A DNA stretch of 64,000 nucleotides from Burkholderia sp. (GCF_018375725.1 NZ_JAHACR010000003.1:29135-93134), one strand, 5' to 3'. Counted from the first letter of the stretch, positions 30,228-40,120 are shown. A program made the numbers and translations. The notes: a model not told the origin generated them from the sequence alone.

Positions 30228-31091
30228 TTACAGGTCGATCTCGCCTTCGAAGACGGTGGCCGCGGGCCCGGCCATCATCAGCGGCGCCGTTTCGTCGCGC
30301 GCGCCGTCCCAGCGGATGGTCAGCGTGCCGCCGTGCGTGTGCACCGTGACCGGCGAATCGAGCAGGCCGCGCCGGATGCCGGCCGCAACCGCCGCGCACG
30401 CGCCGGTGCCGCACGCGAGCGTTTCGCCTGCGCCGCGCTCGTAGACACGCAGCTTCACTTCGTTGCGCGACACGATCTGCATGAAACCGGCATTGACCCG
30501 CTGCGGGAAGCGCGGATGGCGCTCGACGAACGGGCCTTCTTCGAGGACCGGGTACGCTTCCGCATCGTCGACGACCTGCACCGCGTGCGGATTGCCCATC
30601 GAGACGGCGGAGATCCAGCGCGTCGCGCCGTTCACGTCGAGCGGCCAGAGCGTGTCGCGGGCTTCCGGGCGCCCTTCGAGACCCGACGCGTCGAACGGCA
30701 CCTGCGCGGGCTCGAACACGGGCGCGCCCATGTCGACGACGACTTCGCCGTTGTCCTGCATCGTCAGCGTGATCAGTCCCTTCATCACCTCGACGCGCAC
30801 GCTGCGCTTGGCGGTCAGCTTCCGGTCGACCACGAACTTGACGAAGCAGCGCGCGCCGTTGCCGCAGTGCTCGACCTCGCCGCCGTCGCAGTTGAAGATC
30901 CGGTATTTGAAGTCCGCGCCGTCGACGGTCGGCCGCTCGACGAGCAGCAGTTGATCGGCGCCGATGCCGAAATGGCGATCGGCCAGCGCGCGCACCTGTG
31001 CTTCGCTGAGCGGCGGCAGCGCGCTGGAGTAGCCGTCGAGCACGACGAAGTCGTTGCCCGCGCCGTGCATCTTCGTGAACGAGAGTTTCAC
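30228..31091 (-). CDS. dapF: Diaminopimelate epimerase
   Basis: A 287-residue enzyme converting LL- to meso-diaminopimelate for lysine and peptidoglycan. Active-site Cys76 (EHCGNGAR) and Cys227 (LACGTGAC) are present. The GTG start at 31091 ([15 protein letters not shown]) was preferred to an upstream TTG because the family begins MKLxFTKMHG and GGGAC precedes it. It is followed closely by the DUF484 gene. Confidence 0.95.
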   Translation of the reverse strand: MKLSFTKMHGAGNDFVVLDGYSSALPPLSEAQVRALADRHFGIGADQLLLVERPTVDGADFKYRIFNCDGGEVEHCGNGARCFVKFVVDRKLTAKRSVRVEVMKGLITLTMQDNGEVVVDMGAPVFEPAQVPFDASGLEGRPEARDTLWPLDVNGATRWISAVSMGNPHAVQVVDDAEAYPVLEEGPFVERHPRFPQRVNAGFMQIVSRNEVKLRVYERGAGETLACGTGACAAVAAGIRRGLLDSPVTVHTHGGTLTIRWDGARDETAPLMMAGPAATVFEGEIDL

Positions 31092-31251
31092 TTTGTCCCG
31101 CAATTCCTTGGCAATTGAGACGCGCAGCGTGAGTGGACCGGATGTTGCGGCGCCGGATCGCTGTTTTCACGCTGGCCCAAGCGCGAATGATACATGCAGC
31201 GGTCGGGGGCGTCCCCGGTTCGGCGCGCCGGCGCCGCGGGGTGCGATGACC

Positions 31252-31304
31252 GAACGGCGCGGGCATGCGCCGTTCGCTTTCGCCGGCGCCGTGCGGGCGA
31301 AAGC
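31252..31304. other. Two adjacent hairpins after the lpxL-type gene
   Basis: GAACGGCGC (31252-31260) pairs with GCGCCGTTC (31267-31275), and next to it GCTTTCGCC (31276-31284) pairs with GGCGAAAGC (31296-31304). The second lies right beyond the lpxL-type stop codon. They may end that transcript, though no T run is seen. Confidence 0.5.
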
Positions 31305-31308
31305 GGCC

Positions 31309-32193
31309 TCAGTAGAAGCTCGGCTCGCCCTCCGGGCGGGTTTTGAAACGCTTGTGAACCCAATAGTATTGCTCGGGCATCAGCGGGATCTGCTCTTCGA
31401 GGAACGCGTTCATCCGGCGCGCATCGAGGTCGTCGTCGCCGGTCGGGTACTGGTCCCACGGCTTGAATACCTTCAGACGATAGCCCTTGTAGTTCGGCAG
31501 CACCTCGCCGATGAACGGCACGACCTGCGCGTGGCCGGTCTTCGCGAGCCGGCCGACCGCCGTCAGCGTGCAGGCCGGCACGCCGAAAAACGGCACGAAC
31601 GTCGAGTTGCGCTGGCCGTAGTCCATGTCCGCGCCGAGCATCACCGGCTTGCGGTCGCGCAGCCAGCGCAGCACGACGCGCGCGCTGTCGGCGCGGCCGA
31701 CCATCTCCGCGTCGAAGCGTCCGCGCGCCTTTTTCGCCTCGGCTTCGAGAATCGTGTTCGAGAACGGCTGGTACAGCGAGCCGCAGCGGCGCTGCAGCGC
31801 ATGGTTGAGCCAGATCGAACCGGCTTCGATGCCGACGAAGTGCATGCCGAGGAACAGCGTCGGCGGGAGGTTCGGATCGGTGAGGTCGATGGCGCTGTCG
31901 ATCTGGATCAGTTTTTCGAGCTTCTTCGCGGAGCCGAACCACTGCACGCTGCGCTCGACGTAGCTGCGGATCGCGTGGCGGAAGTGCAGCCCGGCGACTT
32001 CCTCGCGGCGCGCGTCGCTCCAGTCGGGAAAGCAGAGTTTCAGGTTGGTGTGTACGATGCGCTTTCGCCGGCTGGGGATCTGATAGAGCAACCAGCCGAG
32101 GCCGTCTCCGAGGCGTGCGGTCAGGCCGTACGGCAGGAGCGCGATCAGCTTCAGGAGGCCGATGGCGAGATGCGTGCCGAGGCGGCCTAGCAT
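31309..32193 (-). CDS. lpxL: LpxL/HtrB-type lipid A acyltransferase
   Basis: A 294-residue lysophospholipid/lauroyl acyltransferase. An N-terminal membrane anchor (LLKLIALLPYGLTARLGDGLGW) precedes the HX4D/E-type active site in FLGMHFVGIEAGS and the FVPFFGVPACTLTAVGRLA substrate region. It would add a secondary acyl chain to lipid A in the inner membrane. The ATG at 32193 was taken as the start since open codons above encode no family-like sequence. It is divergent from metK. Confidence 0.9.
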   Translation of the reverse strand: MLGRLGTHLAIGLLKLIALLPYGLTARLGDGLGWLLYQIPSRRKRIVHTNLKLCFPDWSDARREEVAGLHFRHAIRSYVERSVQWFGSAKKLEKLIQIDSAIDLTDPNLPPTLFLGMHFVGIEAGSIWLNHALQRRCGSLYQPFSNTILEAEAKKARGRFDAEMVGRADSARVVLRWLRDRKPVMLGADMDYGQRNSTFVPFFGVPACTLTAVGRLAKTGHAQVVPFIGEVLPNYKGYRLKVFKPWDQYPTGDDDLDARRMNAFLEEQIPLMPEQYYWVHKRFKTRPEGEPSFY

Positions 32194-32276
32194 GCGGAAC
32201 CTCCGGAAATCCGGCGGGCCGGCATGTTGCGAACGGGGTTGAAGGACAGCGGGCAATGCGGCACGGGCGGCACTCT

Positions 32277-32303
32277 GTGACAAATCTGGAAAGCCGCTAT
32301 AAT
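32277..32303 (+). promoter_or_regulatory. Promoter of metK
   Basis: A perfect -10 TATAAT at 32298-32303 is preceded by GTGACA at 32277-32282 (5 of 6 to TTGACA) with a short 15-base spacer. It would start a leader of about 150 bases before metK. Confidence 0.65.
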
Positions 32304-32308
32304 ACGGG

Positions 32309-32459
32309 CTTCGCCGAGTTAACTGACAACTTGCGGGGCGAAGCCGGCCAGTGCCAGACGCACTGCCCGGTATTGGTAATCCGCTAAAGCGTCGCCGCTT
32401 CAGGCTCACCGGAGCTGGCTACGTGAAACGTACCGTAACCACAAAGGAGCCTGAACAAA
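32309..32459 (+). promoter_or_regulatory. Structured metK leader that can hide the ribosome-binding site
   Basis: Two strong foldings are visible. GGCTTCGCC (about 32307-32315) pairs with GGCGAAGCC (about 32337-32345). Next to the gene, TTCAGGCTC (32399-32407) is exactly complementary to GAGCCTGAA (32447-32455), which overlaps the Shine-Dalgarno AAAGGAG; inside this a small hairpin TACGT-gaa-ACGTA lies at 32420-32432. This layout looks like translational control, plausibly by SAM, the gene product's product. It does not match the SAM-I, SAM-II or SAH consensus that I can recall. Confidence 0.5.
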
Positions 32460-33647
32460 GTGGCCAACGATTATCTCTTTACGTCCGAATCCGTCTCCGA
32501 AGGTCATCCGGACAAGGTCGCGGACCAAATCTCGGACGCGATTCTCGACGCCATCCTCGCGCAGGACAAATATTCCCGCGTTGCCGCCGAAACGCTGTGC
32601 AACACGGGTCTCGTCGTGCTGGCCGGTGAAATCACCACGACGGCCAACATCGACTACATCCAGATCGCGCGCGACACCATCAAGCGCATCGGCTACGACA
32701 ACACCGACTACGGTATCGACTACAAGGGTTGCGCGGTGCTCGTCGCGTACGACAAGCAGTCGCCGGACATCGCGCAAGGCGTCGACCGCGCGCACGACGA
32801 CAACCTCGACCAGGGCGCGGGCGACCAGGGCCTGATGTTCGGCTACGCATGCGACGAAACGTCCGAGCTGATGCCGCTGCCGATCCACTTGTCGCACCGT
32901 CTCGTCGAGCGCCAGGCCAGCCTGCGCCGCGACGGCCGCCTGCCGTGGCTGCGCCCGGACGCGAAGTCGCAGGTGACGGTCCGCTACGTCGACGGCAAGC
33001 CGGATTCGATCGACACCGTCGTGCTGTCGACCCAGCATGCGCCGGACATCGAGCTGTCGGCGCTGCGCGAGGCCGTGATCGAGGAAATCATCAAGCCGAC
33101 GCTGCCTGCCGAACTGATCAAGGGCGACATCAAGTTCCTCGTGAACCCGACCGGCCGGTTCGTTATCGGCGGCCCGCAGGGCGACTGCGGCCTGACGGGC
33201 CGCAAGATCATCGTCGATACGTACGGCGGCGCAGCGCCGCACGGCGGCGGCGCATTCTCGGGCAAGGATCCGTCGAAGGTCGACCGCTCGGCCGCCTACG
33301 CCGGTCGCTACGTGGCGAAGAACATCGTCGCGGCGGGGCTCGCGTCGCGTGCGCTGATCCAGGTGTCGTATGCGATCGGCGTCGCCGAGCCGACCTCGGT
33401 GATGGTCAACACGTTCGGCACGGGCCGCGTGTCGGATGCGACGATCACGAAGCTCGTGCGTGAGCACTTCGACCTGCGTCCGAAGGGCATCATCAAGATG
33501 CTCGACCTGCTGCGCCCGATCTACGAGAAGACGGCAGCGTACGGTCACTTCGGCCGTGAAGAGCCGGAATTCTCGTGGGAAGCGACCGACAAGGCGCTCG
33601 CCCTCGCGGAAGCGGCTGGCGTCGAGCCTGCGGTGCGCGTCGCGTAA
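32460..33647 (+). CDS. metK: S-adenosylmethionine synthetase
   Basis: A 395-residue enzyme making SAM from methionine and ATP. It starts with GTG; motifs include [18 protein letters not shown] near residue 12, [15 protein letters not shown], and [19 protein letters not shown]. The Shine-Dalgarno AAAGGAG lies 10 bases upstream and can be paired in the leader stem. A strong terminator follows. With metX under a SAM-II riboswitch, both supply and use of methionine toward SAM appear controlled by RNA. Confidence 0.98.
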   Translation: MANDYLFTSESVSEGHPDKVADQISDAILDAILAQDKYSRVAAETLCNTGLVVLAGEITTTANIDYIQIARDTIKRIGYDNTDYGIDYKGCAVLVAYDKQSPDIAQGVDRAHDDNLDQGAGDQGLMFGYACDETSELMPLPIHLSHRLVERQASLRRDGRLPWLRPDAKSQVTVRYVDGKPDSIDTVVLSTQHAPDIELSALREAVIEEIIKPTLPAELIKGDIKFLVNPTGRFVIGGPQGDCGLTGRKIIVDTYGGAAPHGGGAFSGKDPSKVDRSAAYAGRYVAKNIVAAGLASRALIQVSYAIGVAEPTSVMVNTFGTGRVSDATITKLVREHFDLRPKGIIKMLDLLRPIYEKTAAYGHFGREEPEFSWEATDKALALAEAAGVEPAVRVA

Positions 33648-33666
33648 GCGTCGTTCGTCTGCAATG

Positions 33667-33694
33667 AAAAACCCCGGCTCGCCGGGGTTTTTTT
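33667..33694 (+). terminator. Rho-independent terminator after metK
   Basis: AAAAACCCCGGC and its reverse complement GCCGGGGTTTTT flank a TC loop, followed by more T. It is about 20 bases after the metK stop and also works as a hairpin for leftward transcripts. Confidence 0.93.
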
Positions 33695-33750
33695 GCTTAT
33701 AGCGTGGCGTGCATGGCCACACGTGCGGCGCCTGGCCGCGCGGCGGCCGT

Positions 33751-34101
33751 CTAGCGCGCGCCGAACCCGAACCAGCCGGTGCTGGCGGCGCCCAGCCGGC
33801 GCGGGAGGTTGACCCGGCGTTGCGGCCCGCTGGCCCGCCGGAGCGCGAGCGCGCGCAGCGACGACGGCTTTTGCAGCAGCGAGCGCAGGCCGGCGCGGCG
33901 CGCGATCGCCTGCGCGCTCATCATCGAGAGAAACGCGTGGAACCACGCGCGGATGCCGTCGAGCCGGACGTGCTGTGCCTGCTCGGCGATCGCCCGCGCC
34001 CGTGCGCCATGATGGCGCAGCGTGCGTGTCGTCCGCAGGGAGGCGGAGGGCACAATGCGCTTTGCAGCGCGGCTCAGACGGGAAGTCAGTCGGAATGGCA
34101 T
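33751..34101 (-). CDS. Small basic hypothetical protein
   Basis: A 116-residue Arg-rich, strongly basic reading frame with no recognisable domain, no signal peptide and no clear Shine-Dalgarno. Its codon pattern is compatible with coding, but GC-rich DNA gives many such open frames. It sits alone on the minus strand downstream of the metK terminator. Confidence 0.4.
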   Translation of the reverse strand: MPFRLTSRLSRAAKRIVPSASLRTTRTLRHHGARARAIAEQAQHVRLDGIRAWFHAFLSMMSAQAIARRAGLRSLLQKPSSLRALALRRASGPQRRVNLPRRLGAASTGWFGFGAR

Positions 34102-34453
34102 GTGAATGATGCTTGCTTGGAATAATGACGCCCTCGGGCGCGCAACAATACGAACGGCCTCGTATGACGCAGCGGATGTTACCGAATGCAGCCGCGCCCG
34201 GCACCCGCCAGAATTGACAGGCGCGCTCAGGCTACAGGGGATTCATGACGCGCAAAAGTCGCGGATAACCCTTGTGCCGCAAGGTGCGCGCAGTGCCTGC
34301 GACGGCCGGTGACGACGATTTCGCGACCGGCCGCTTCCTTGCGTCAGATCAAATCGACCGCCGCCCGTTCCCTTTGCACGACGCGGGTGCTGCGCGTGCG
34401 ATCGGACGCCGCTTTACAATCGCAACATTCACAAGAAATACATCGAGCGTCCC
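34102..34453. other. Gene-free region upstream of the PhyH-like gene
   Basis: No gene is supported. A TACAAT element at 34415-34420, about 34 bases before the downstream ATG, could be a -10 box; its -35 partner is poor. Confidence 0.4.
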
Positions 34454-35224
34454 ATGTCTTCATTGCAGTCGGAATCGATTCGCGCGCAGGTCGCAGAACT
34501 GCGCGAACGCGGCTTCGTCGTCGCCCGCGGCCTCGTCGGCGCGGAACAGTGTGCGGCACTGAAACGCACCGCCGAGCGGCAGTTGCAGGAAGCGGCCCAG
34601 CCGATCGAATTCGAGGCCGACCTGCGTTATCCGGGCGCGCCGGAATCGAAGCATGCGCCGGGCGGCCATACGGTGCGGCGGTTGCTCGATGCATACGAAC
34701 GCGATCCGTTGTTCGCCGAGCGTGCGACCGCGCCGGAAATCGCTGCGTGGATGCGCGCGTACTTCGGCGAGCAGCCGGTGCTGTCGCGCGCGCATCACAA
34801 CTGCATGATGACGAAGCACCCCGCGTACGGCAGCCTGACCGGCTGGCATCGCGATGTGCGCTACTGGTCGTTCGAGCGGCCCGACCTGGTGTCGGTCTGG
34901 CTCGCGCTCGGACAGGAAACCGACGAGAACGGCGCGCTATGGCTGGTGCCGGGTTCGCACAGCGCGACCTTCGGGCCGGAAGCGTTCGATGCCGCGAAAT
35001 TCTTCCGCAGCGATTTGCCGGAGAACCGGAAGATGATCGATGCGGCGGTGTGTCCGCCGCTCAACGCCGGCGACGTGGTGTTCTTCCACTGCAACACGCT
35101 GCATTCGGCGGGGCAGAACCGCTCGGATCAGGTGAAGTTCTCGCTCGTGTTCACCTATCACGGCGAGAGCAACCGGCCGATCGCCGGGTCGCGTTCCGCG
35201 TCGAAGCCGGAAGTGCCGTTCTGA
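34454..35224 (+). CDS. PhyH-family Fe(II)/2-oxoglutarate dioxygenase
   Basis: A 256-residue phytanoyl-CoA-hydroxylase-like oxygenase. The iron triad is His132 and Asp134 (GWHRDVRYW) with His217 (FFHCNTLHSAG), and Arg223 would bind 2-oxoglutarate. The substrate is not predictable; bacterial members hydroxylate diverse small molecules. It is monocistronic-looking, with a DUF3185 gene converging downstream. Confidence 0.86.
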   Translation: MSSLQSESIRAQVAELRERGFVVARGLVGAEQCAALKRTAERQLQEAAQPIEFEADLRYPGAPESKHAPGGHTVRRLLDAYERDPLFAERATAPEIAAWMRAYFGEQPVLSRAHHNCMMTKHPAYGSLTGWHRDVRYWSFERPDLVSVWLALGQETDENGALWLVPGSHSATFGPEAFDAAKFFRSDLPENRKMIDAAVCPPLNAGDVVFFHCNTLHSAGQNRSDQVKFSLVFTYHGESNRPIAGSRSASKPEVPF

Positions 35225-35275
35225 GGCGCCGCGGCGCGCCATGCGCGCGCGATGAGCATCCGGCGCGGCCGGGCG

Positions 35276-35482
35276 TCAGCGTTTGCCGCCCGGCATCGAC
35301 AGCCCGATCAGGCCCGCCAGCATCGCGACGGCGCCGCCCGCGATCAGCAGGATCGTCTTGGTCGCCGGGGAGCCGGTGAAGAAACGCGCGACATGGTCGT
35401 TGATCGAATGGAACGACTGCCCGCCGAAGTACAGCAGCACAATGCCGCCGACGAGCAACGCAACCGAGAGGGCCCGGGTCAT
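35276..35482 (-). CDS. DUF3185 small membrane protein
   Basis: A 68-residue protein with two hydrophobic segments (VALLVGGIVLLYFGGQS and TILLIAGGAVAMLAGLIGL) separated by a polar loop, ending in MPGGKR. This matches the DUF3185 family, function unknown. It is convergent with the dioxygenase gene. Confidence 0.8.
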   Translation of the reverse strand: MTRALSVALLVGGIVLLYFGGQSFHSINDHVARFFTGSPATKTILLIAGGAVAMLAGLIGLSMPGGKR

Positions 35483-35664
35483 ACAAACCTCGCTGAAACG
35501 GTAGATCGAGACGCCGCAGTGTAGGCGAGCGCCCAAGCCGCGTCCATTGCCGTGCATGCACGCATACATCGCGTTCGCTACCATAGCGTGCTGCGCTTCC
35601 TCCACCGCCGCCGCGCCATGCGCATGGCCGGCGCGCTTCATCCGATGTCCTGACGGGAATACCC

Positions 35665-36708
35665 ATGGCTTACGAAGCAGCTTCCGAACGTTATTCCGAC
35701 ATGCAGTACCGCGTGTGCGGCAAGTCCGGGCTCAAACTGCCGGCCTTGTCGCTCGGCCTGTGGCACAACTTCGGCGACACGACGCCGATCGCGACGCAGC
35801 GCGAGATTCTGCGCACCGCATTCGATCTCGGCATCACGCACTTCGACCTCGCAAACAATTACGGGCCGCTGTACGGCAGCGCCGAGACCAACTTCGGGCG
35901 TTTGCTGAAGGAGGACTTCAGGCCGTATCGCGACGAGCTGCTGATCTCGACGAAGGCGGGCTGGGACATGTGGCCGGGGCCGTACGGCAGCGGCGGCGGC
36001 TCGCGCAAGTACGTGCTGGCGAGCCTCGACCAGAGCCTGAAGCGGATGGGACTCGACTACGTCGACATCTTCTATTCGCACCGTTTCGATGCGCATACGC
36101 CGCTCGAGGAAACGGCCGGCGCGCTGGCGACGGCGGTGCAGCAGGGCAAGGCGCTGTATGTCGGCATTTCGTCGTACTCGGCGGCGAAGACGCGTGAAAT
36201 GGCCGCGCTGCTCGCGCAGTACAAGGTGCCGCTGCTGATTCACCAGCCCTCGTACAACCTGCTGAACCGCTGGGTCGAGCGGGAATTGCTCGATACGCTC
36301 GACGAGCTCGGCACCGGCAGCATCGCCTTTACGCCGCTCGCGCAGGGACTGCTGACGTCGAAGTATCTGAACGGCGTGCCGGCCGACGCGCGCGTCAACA
36401 AGCCGGGCGGCGGTTCGCTGCAGGACGCTCACCTGAGCGCGGACAATCTCGAGCAGGTGCGCAAGTTGAATGGGATCGCCGAACGGCGCGGCCAGAGTCT
36501 CGCGCAAATGGCGCTCGCGTGGGTGCTGCGTAACGGGCGCGTGACGTCCGCACTGATCGGCGCGAGCCGCGCGGAACAGGTGCGTGAAAACGTCGGTGCG
36601 TTGAAGAACCTCGAATTTTCGGCGGAGGAGATCGCCGAGATCGACCGGTATGCGACGGAAGGCGGCATCAATCTGTGGGAAAAGCCGTCCACCGATCAGG
36701 CGATCTGA
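35665..36708 (+). CDS. Aldo/keto reductase (YghZ/Gpr type)
   Basis: A 347-residue NADPH-dependent reductase with the complete tetrad Asp61, Tyr66, Lys97 and His139 (HFDLANNYG, STKAGW, DIFYSHRFD). The WGPYGSGGGSRKY-type loop places it with E. coli YghZ, which reduces L-glyceraldehyde 3-phosphate and methylglyoxal. It begins at MAYEAASERY; a second ATG at MQYRVCG is less likely. Confidence 0.9.
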   Translation: MAYEAASERYSDMQYRVCGKSGLKLPALSLGLWHNFGDTTPIATQREILRTAFDLGITHFDLANNYGPLYGSAETNFGRLLKEDFRPYRDELLISTKAGWDMWPGPYGSGGGSRKYVLASLDQSLKRMGLDYVDIFYSHRFDAHTPLEETAGALATAVQQGKALYVGISSYSAAKTREMAALLAQYKVPLLIHQPSYNLLNRWVERELLDTLDELGTGSIAFTPLAQGLLTSKYLNGVPADARVNKPGGGSLQDAHLSADNLEQVRKLNGIAERRGQSLAQMALAWVLRNGRVTSALIGASRAEQVRENVGALKNLEFSAEEIAEIDRYATEGGINLWEKPSTDQAI

Positions 36709-36765
36709 CCGGTGACGGGCACGGCGCGCGCGATTGCGACGCGCCGTGCGGAAGCATCGCCGCGG

Positions 36766-36951
36766 CTAGATCAGCGCAGGCAATCCTTCGACCAGCAGCA
36801 TCGCGACACCGACGCCGAGCAGCGCGCCCAGCACGCGAAGCAGGTTATGGCGGAATTGGGTCGAACACGGAATCGCGCCGAGGAACAGCGCGCCGGCAAA
36901 CGCGAGCGGAATCAGCAGGACGAAATCGCCGATCGTGAAATAAGTCGTCAT
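36766..36951 (-). CDS. Small membrane protein
   Basis: A 61-residue hydrophobic protein (FTIGDFVLLIPLAFAGALF, LLRVLGALLGVGVAMLLVEGL) with two probable transmembrane helices. The ATG at 36951 has a strong CAGGAG 12 bases upstream, which decides this start over longer open frames. Function unknown. It is convergent with the aldo/keto reductase gene. Confidence 0.65.
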   Translation of the reverse strand: MTTYFTIGDFVLLIPLAFAGALFLGAIPCSTQFRHNLLRVLGALLGVGVAMLLVEGLPALI

Positions 36952-37175
36952 GCGTGTCTCCTGTTTTTCGTGCCGGTCCGACCCGATGACGGGCGGAGCC
37001 GTTACTCCGAGTATAGGAAACGGCACTCCGTTTTTCGCTATCCGAACCATTAAAGATCAGGCGAAAACACGGCAACGCGCACACATGCGCTTTCCATGCG
37101 ACGAATGTCTTTCGTGTTGCTTTCGTCGGCCTTTCGCGTGACGCGCGCACGGCGTATGCCGTGCATGGCGAGCCG

Positions 37176-38443
37176 TCATGCCGCGCCGGCGCGCTCGCGT
37201 GCGCGCAGCCACGCCGATGCGGCGAGGGCTGCGACCAGCAGCAATGCGACGAGGCCGGCGACGCCCGGCCAGCCCCGCGCGCTCCAGAAGTGTCCGCCGA
37301 ACGAGCCGACCAGGCTCGATCCGAGGTAGTACGCGAGCAGGTACAGCGCGGCGGCCTGTCCCTTTCCTTGCTGCGCGAGCCGCCCGACCCAGCCGCTTGC
37401 CACCGAGTGACCGGCGAAGAAGCCGAACGTCACGCATGCGATGCCGAGCGCGATCACGGCGACCGGCTGCAGCAGCGTCAACGCGACGCCTGCGAGCATG
37501 ATGCAGACGCTCGCGACCAGCATGCGGCCGCGGCCGATCGAATCGGCCATCCGCCCGGACCAAGGCGACGCGACGACGCCGGCCAGATAGACGACGAAGA
37601 TCGCGCGATCGTCGCCTGGCTCATCGAATACGGCGGCGCGAGCAGGCGATAGCCGATGTAGTTGTAAAGCGTGACGAAACTGCCCATCAGCAGGAACGCC
37701 ATCGCGAACAGGACCGGCAGTTCGCGGCGGCCGGTCAGGTGTCGAGCGAGCGACGCGCGATGATGCGCCAGGTCGAGGCCGCGGCGTGGCGTGAAATGGC
37801 GCGACGGCGGCAGCAGCGCGCGAAACGCGAGCGTCGACGCGAGTCCGAGCACGCCGATCGCGCCGACTGCGACGCGCCACGTGAACAGGTCGGCGAGCAC
37901 GCCGGTGATCACGCGTCCGGCCATGCCGCCGATCGCGGTGCCGCCGACGTAAAGTCCCATCGCGAGGCCGAGACCGCCCGGATGCACTTCCTCGGCGAGA
38001 TACGCCATCGCGACCGCAGGCACGCCGCCGAGCGCCAGGCCGACGAGCGCGCGCAGCACCAGCATCTGATGCCAGTGCGGCGCGAACGCGGCGCCGATCG
38101 TGAGCAGCGACGACAGCGTCAGCGACACGGTCATCAGCCGGTGACGGCTCAGGCTTTCCGACACGAAACCGGCGACGAACACCGCGAGCGCGAGCGTCGC
38201 GGTCGAGAACGACAGTGCGAGGCTGCTTTGCGCAGGACTGACGCCGAACGTTTTCGAGAATTCCGGCAGCAGCGGCTGCACGTAATACAGCAGCGAGAAC
38301 GTCGCGTAGCCGGCAAACAGCAGCGCGACGCTCGCGCGCCAGTAGCTGCGCGAGCCGCGTTCGAGATAGGCGCCGGATGTCGAGGCGGAAGGTGTCGAGG
38401 CGGGGTGTGGCGTGGACGACGCCGTCCCGGATGGGGCAGTCAC
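37176..38443 (-). pseudogene. YnfM-type MFS transporter with a -1 frameshift
   Basis: A 12-helix major-facilitator permease (EVHPGGLGLAMGLYVGGTAIGG and later SGRMADSIGRGRML are YnfM-family features) is split between two frames. Upstream of about 37,604 the frame reads YSMSQATIA; downstream the sequence continues as IFVVYLAGVVASPWSG in the next frame, to TGA at 37176-37178. Adding one base in the ATCGCGCGATC run restores a normal protein. Start taken at GTG 38443, which has GGAG upstream. Either the gene is inactivated or the consensus lacks a base in a GC-rich repeat. Confidence 0.85.
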
Positions 38444-38780
38444 GCGAAATCTCCGGAGCAACGGGGAAGAAAGGCGTCAACGATACGCCGGTTGCGGAAA
38501 TCGCGTCGCCTGCCGGGCCGATGGCCGGGAACGGCGGGCTGTGACGGGCGACAGGGTATGATGGGGGCGTCGCCGGCGCAAGCGCGCGGGCGGCGCAGTG
38601 GTTGATTGGAGACAATTCAGCGAAATCGCGGCACCTTGGCCGCTTCTTCTTCTTTTCGCGCTGCGATAAACCGTGAACAATGGGATACGCGCTGCCGCCC
38701 CTGTAGCGGCGGCGCGGATCGCGCATTTGCCGGCCATGCCGTTGCGGCCGGGTTTCAAGTTTCAAGAGTGGGGAAACATC

Positions 38781-38993
38781 ATGCATGTCGGGTCGATTGT
38801 CTGCACTACCCATATCGCGGTGCCGAAGGGCGCGCGCGGCATCGTCCAGCGCATTCTGGGCGACATGGCCATGGTCACCTGGTACGCTGGCGTGCCGGGC
38901 GAGTCGAAAGAACTCAACACCGAGCCGTTCTTTCTCGAGGATCTGATCGACACCGGCGAATCCGTGCTGCCGGCGGGTGCGGCGTTGCACTGA
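38781..38993 (+). CDS. Small conserved protein of unknown function
   Basis: A 70-residue soluble protein (HVGSIVCTTHIAVPKGARGIVQRILGDM) with a well-placed GGGGAAAC upstream of the ATG at 38781, which decides the start. No known domain was recognised. It immediately precedes the srkA-like gene on the same strand. Confidence 0.65.
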   Translation: MHVGSIVCTTHIAVPKGARGIVQRILGDMAMVTWYAGVPGESKELNTEPFFLEDLIDTGESVLPAGAALH

Positions 38994-39033
38994 GCGCTCG
39001 TCTTTCGGCCCGGCTGGCGGCACAATGCGAGGC

Positions 39034-40056
39034 ATGAACGAAGTCACTACCGCCTCCGCTTCCCCGGCCGGGCCGCCCTTCGCCGGTCTCACGCCCGAGT
39101 GCGTGCTCGACGCGCTCGACAGCGTGCTGATGCCGGCCGGCATGCGCACCGACGGGCGCCTCCTCGCCCTCAACAGTTACGAAAACCGCGTCTATCAGGT
39201 CGGTATCGAAGACGGGCCGCCGATCGTCGCGAAGTTCTATCGTCCGGCGCGCTGGTCCGACGACGCGATCCTCGAAGAGCACGCATTCGTCGCCGAACTC
39301 GTCGCACGCGAGATCCCGGCCGTGCCCGCGCGCGTCCTCGAAGGCCGCACGCTGCATGCGTTCGACGGCTTCCGTTTTTCGATCTTCGACCGGCGCGGCG
39401 GACGCGCGCCCGATCTCGATCGCCGCGATACGCTCGAATGGCTCGGACGTTTCATCGGCCGCATTCATGCGGTCGGCGCGACCGAGGCCTACGTCGCGCG
39501 TCCGACGCTCGACATTCGCACGTTCGGCTACGAGCCGCGCGACTATCTCCTCTCGCACGACTTCATCCCGGACGACGTGCGGCCCGCGTATGAAGCCGCC
39601 GTCTCGCTGGCGCTCGAAGGCGTCGAGGCCGCGTACGCGCGCGCGGGCGAGATTCGCCTGCTGCGTACCCATGGCGACTGTCATCCGAGCAACGTGCTGT
39701 GGACCGACGCGGGGCCGCATTTCGTCGATTTCGACGACAGCCGGATGGCGCCGGCGATCCAGGATCTGTGGCTGCTGCTGCCCGGCGATCGCGCGGGCGC
39801 GTCACGCGCGCTGGCCGATCTGCTGGCCGGCTACGAGGATTTCCATGCGTTCGATCCGCGCGAGCTGCACCTGATCGAGGCGCTGCGTACGTTGCGTCTG
39901 ATTCACTACGCGGCGTGGCTCGCGCGGCGCTGGGACGATCCGGCATTCCCCGCCGCGTTTCCGTGGTTCAACACGCACCGCTACTGGGAAGCGCGCGTGC
40001 TCGAACTGCGCGAGCAGATCGGCGCGATGCAGGAAGGGCCGCTCTGGCCCGTGTGA
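39034..40056 (+). CDS. srkA: SrkA/YihE-type stress response kinase
   Basis: A 340-residue APH-fold kinase. Catalytic motifs HGDCHPSNVLW with Asp215 and Asn220, and VDFDDS with Asp232, match SrkA (RdoA/YihE), a Ser/Thr kinase of envelope and oxidative stress. The ATG at 39034 has GAGG just upstream; another ATG nine bases before is possible. It converges on the aldehyde dehydrogenase gene, with a GC-rich hairpin (40102-40120) between them. Confidence 0.9.
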   Translation: MNEVTTASASPAGPPFAGLTPECVLDALDSVLMPAGMRTDGRLLALNSYENRVYQVGIEDGPPIVAKFYRPARWSDDAILEEHAFVAELVAREIPAVPARVLEGRTLHAFDGFRFSIFDRRGGRAPDLDRRDTLEWLGRFIGRIHAVGATEAYVARPTLDIRTFGYEPRDYLLSHDFIPDDVRPAYEAAVSLALEGVEAAYARAGEIRLLRTHGDCHPSNVLWTDAGPHFVDFDDSRMAPAIQDLWLLLPGDRAGASRALADLLAGYEDFHAFDPRELHLIEALRTLRLIHYAAWLARRWDDPAFPAAFPWFNTHRYWEARVLELREQIGAMQEGPLWPV

Positions 40057-40120
40057 CGGATCCGCGCCGGCGCGATGCCGCGCGGCACATCGCATCGCAT
40101 GGCGCCGCCGCGGGCGGCGC

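Noticed and set aside
32309..32459. SAM-I, SAH or SAM-II aptamer before metK
   Set aside because: None of their conserved cores (for example the GATTTG...GCTAAAGAGG set seen before metX) is present; kept only as an unclassified structured leader.
37176..39173. One long minus-strand frame spanning the MFS gene and beyond
   Set aside because: Only its last part is a real protein segment (MFS C-terminus after the frameshift); the rest is out of frame or antisense to the srkA-like gene's upstream area.
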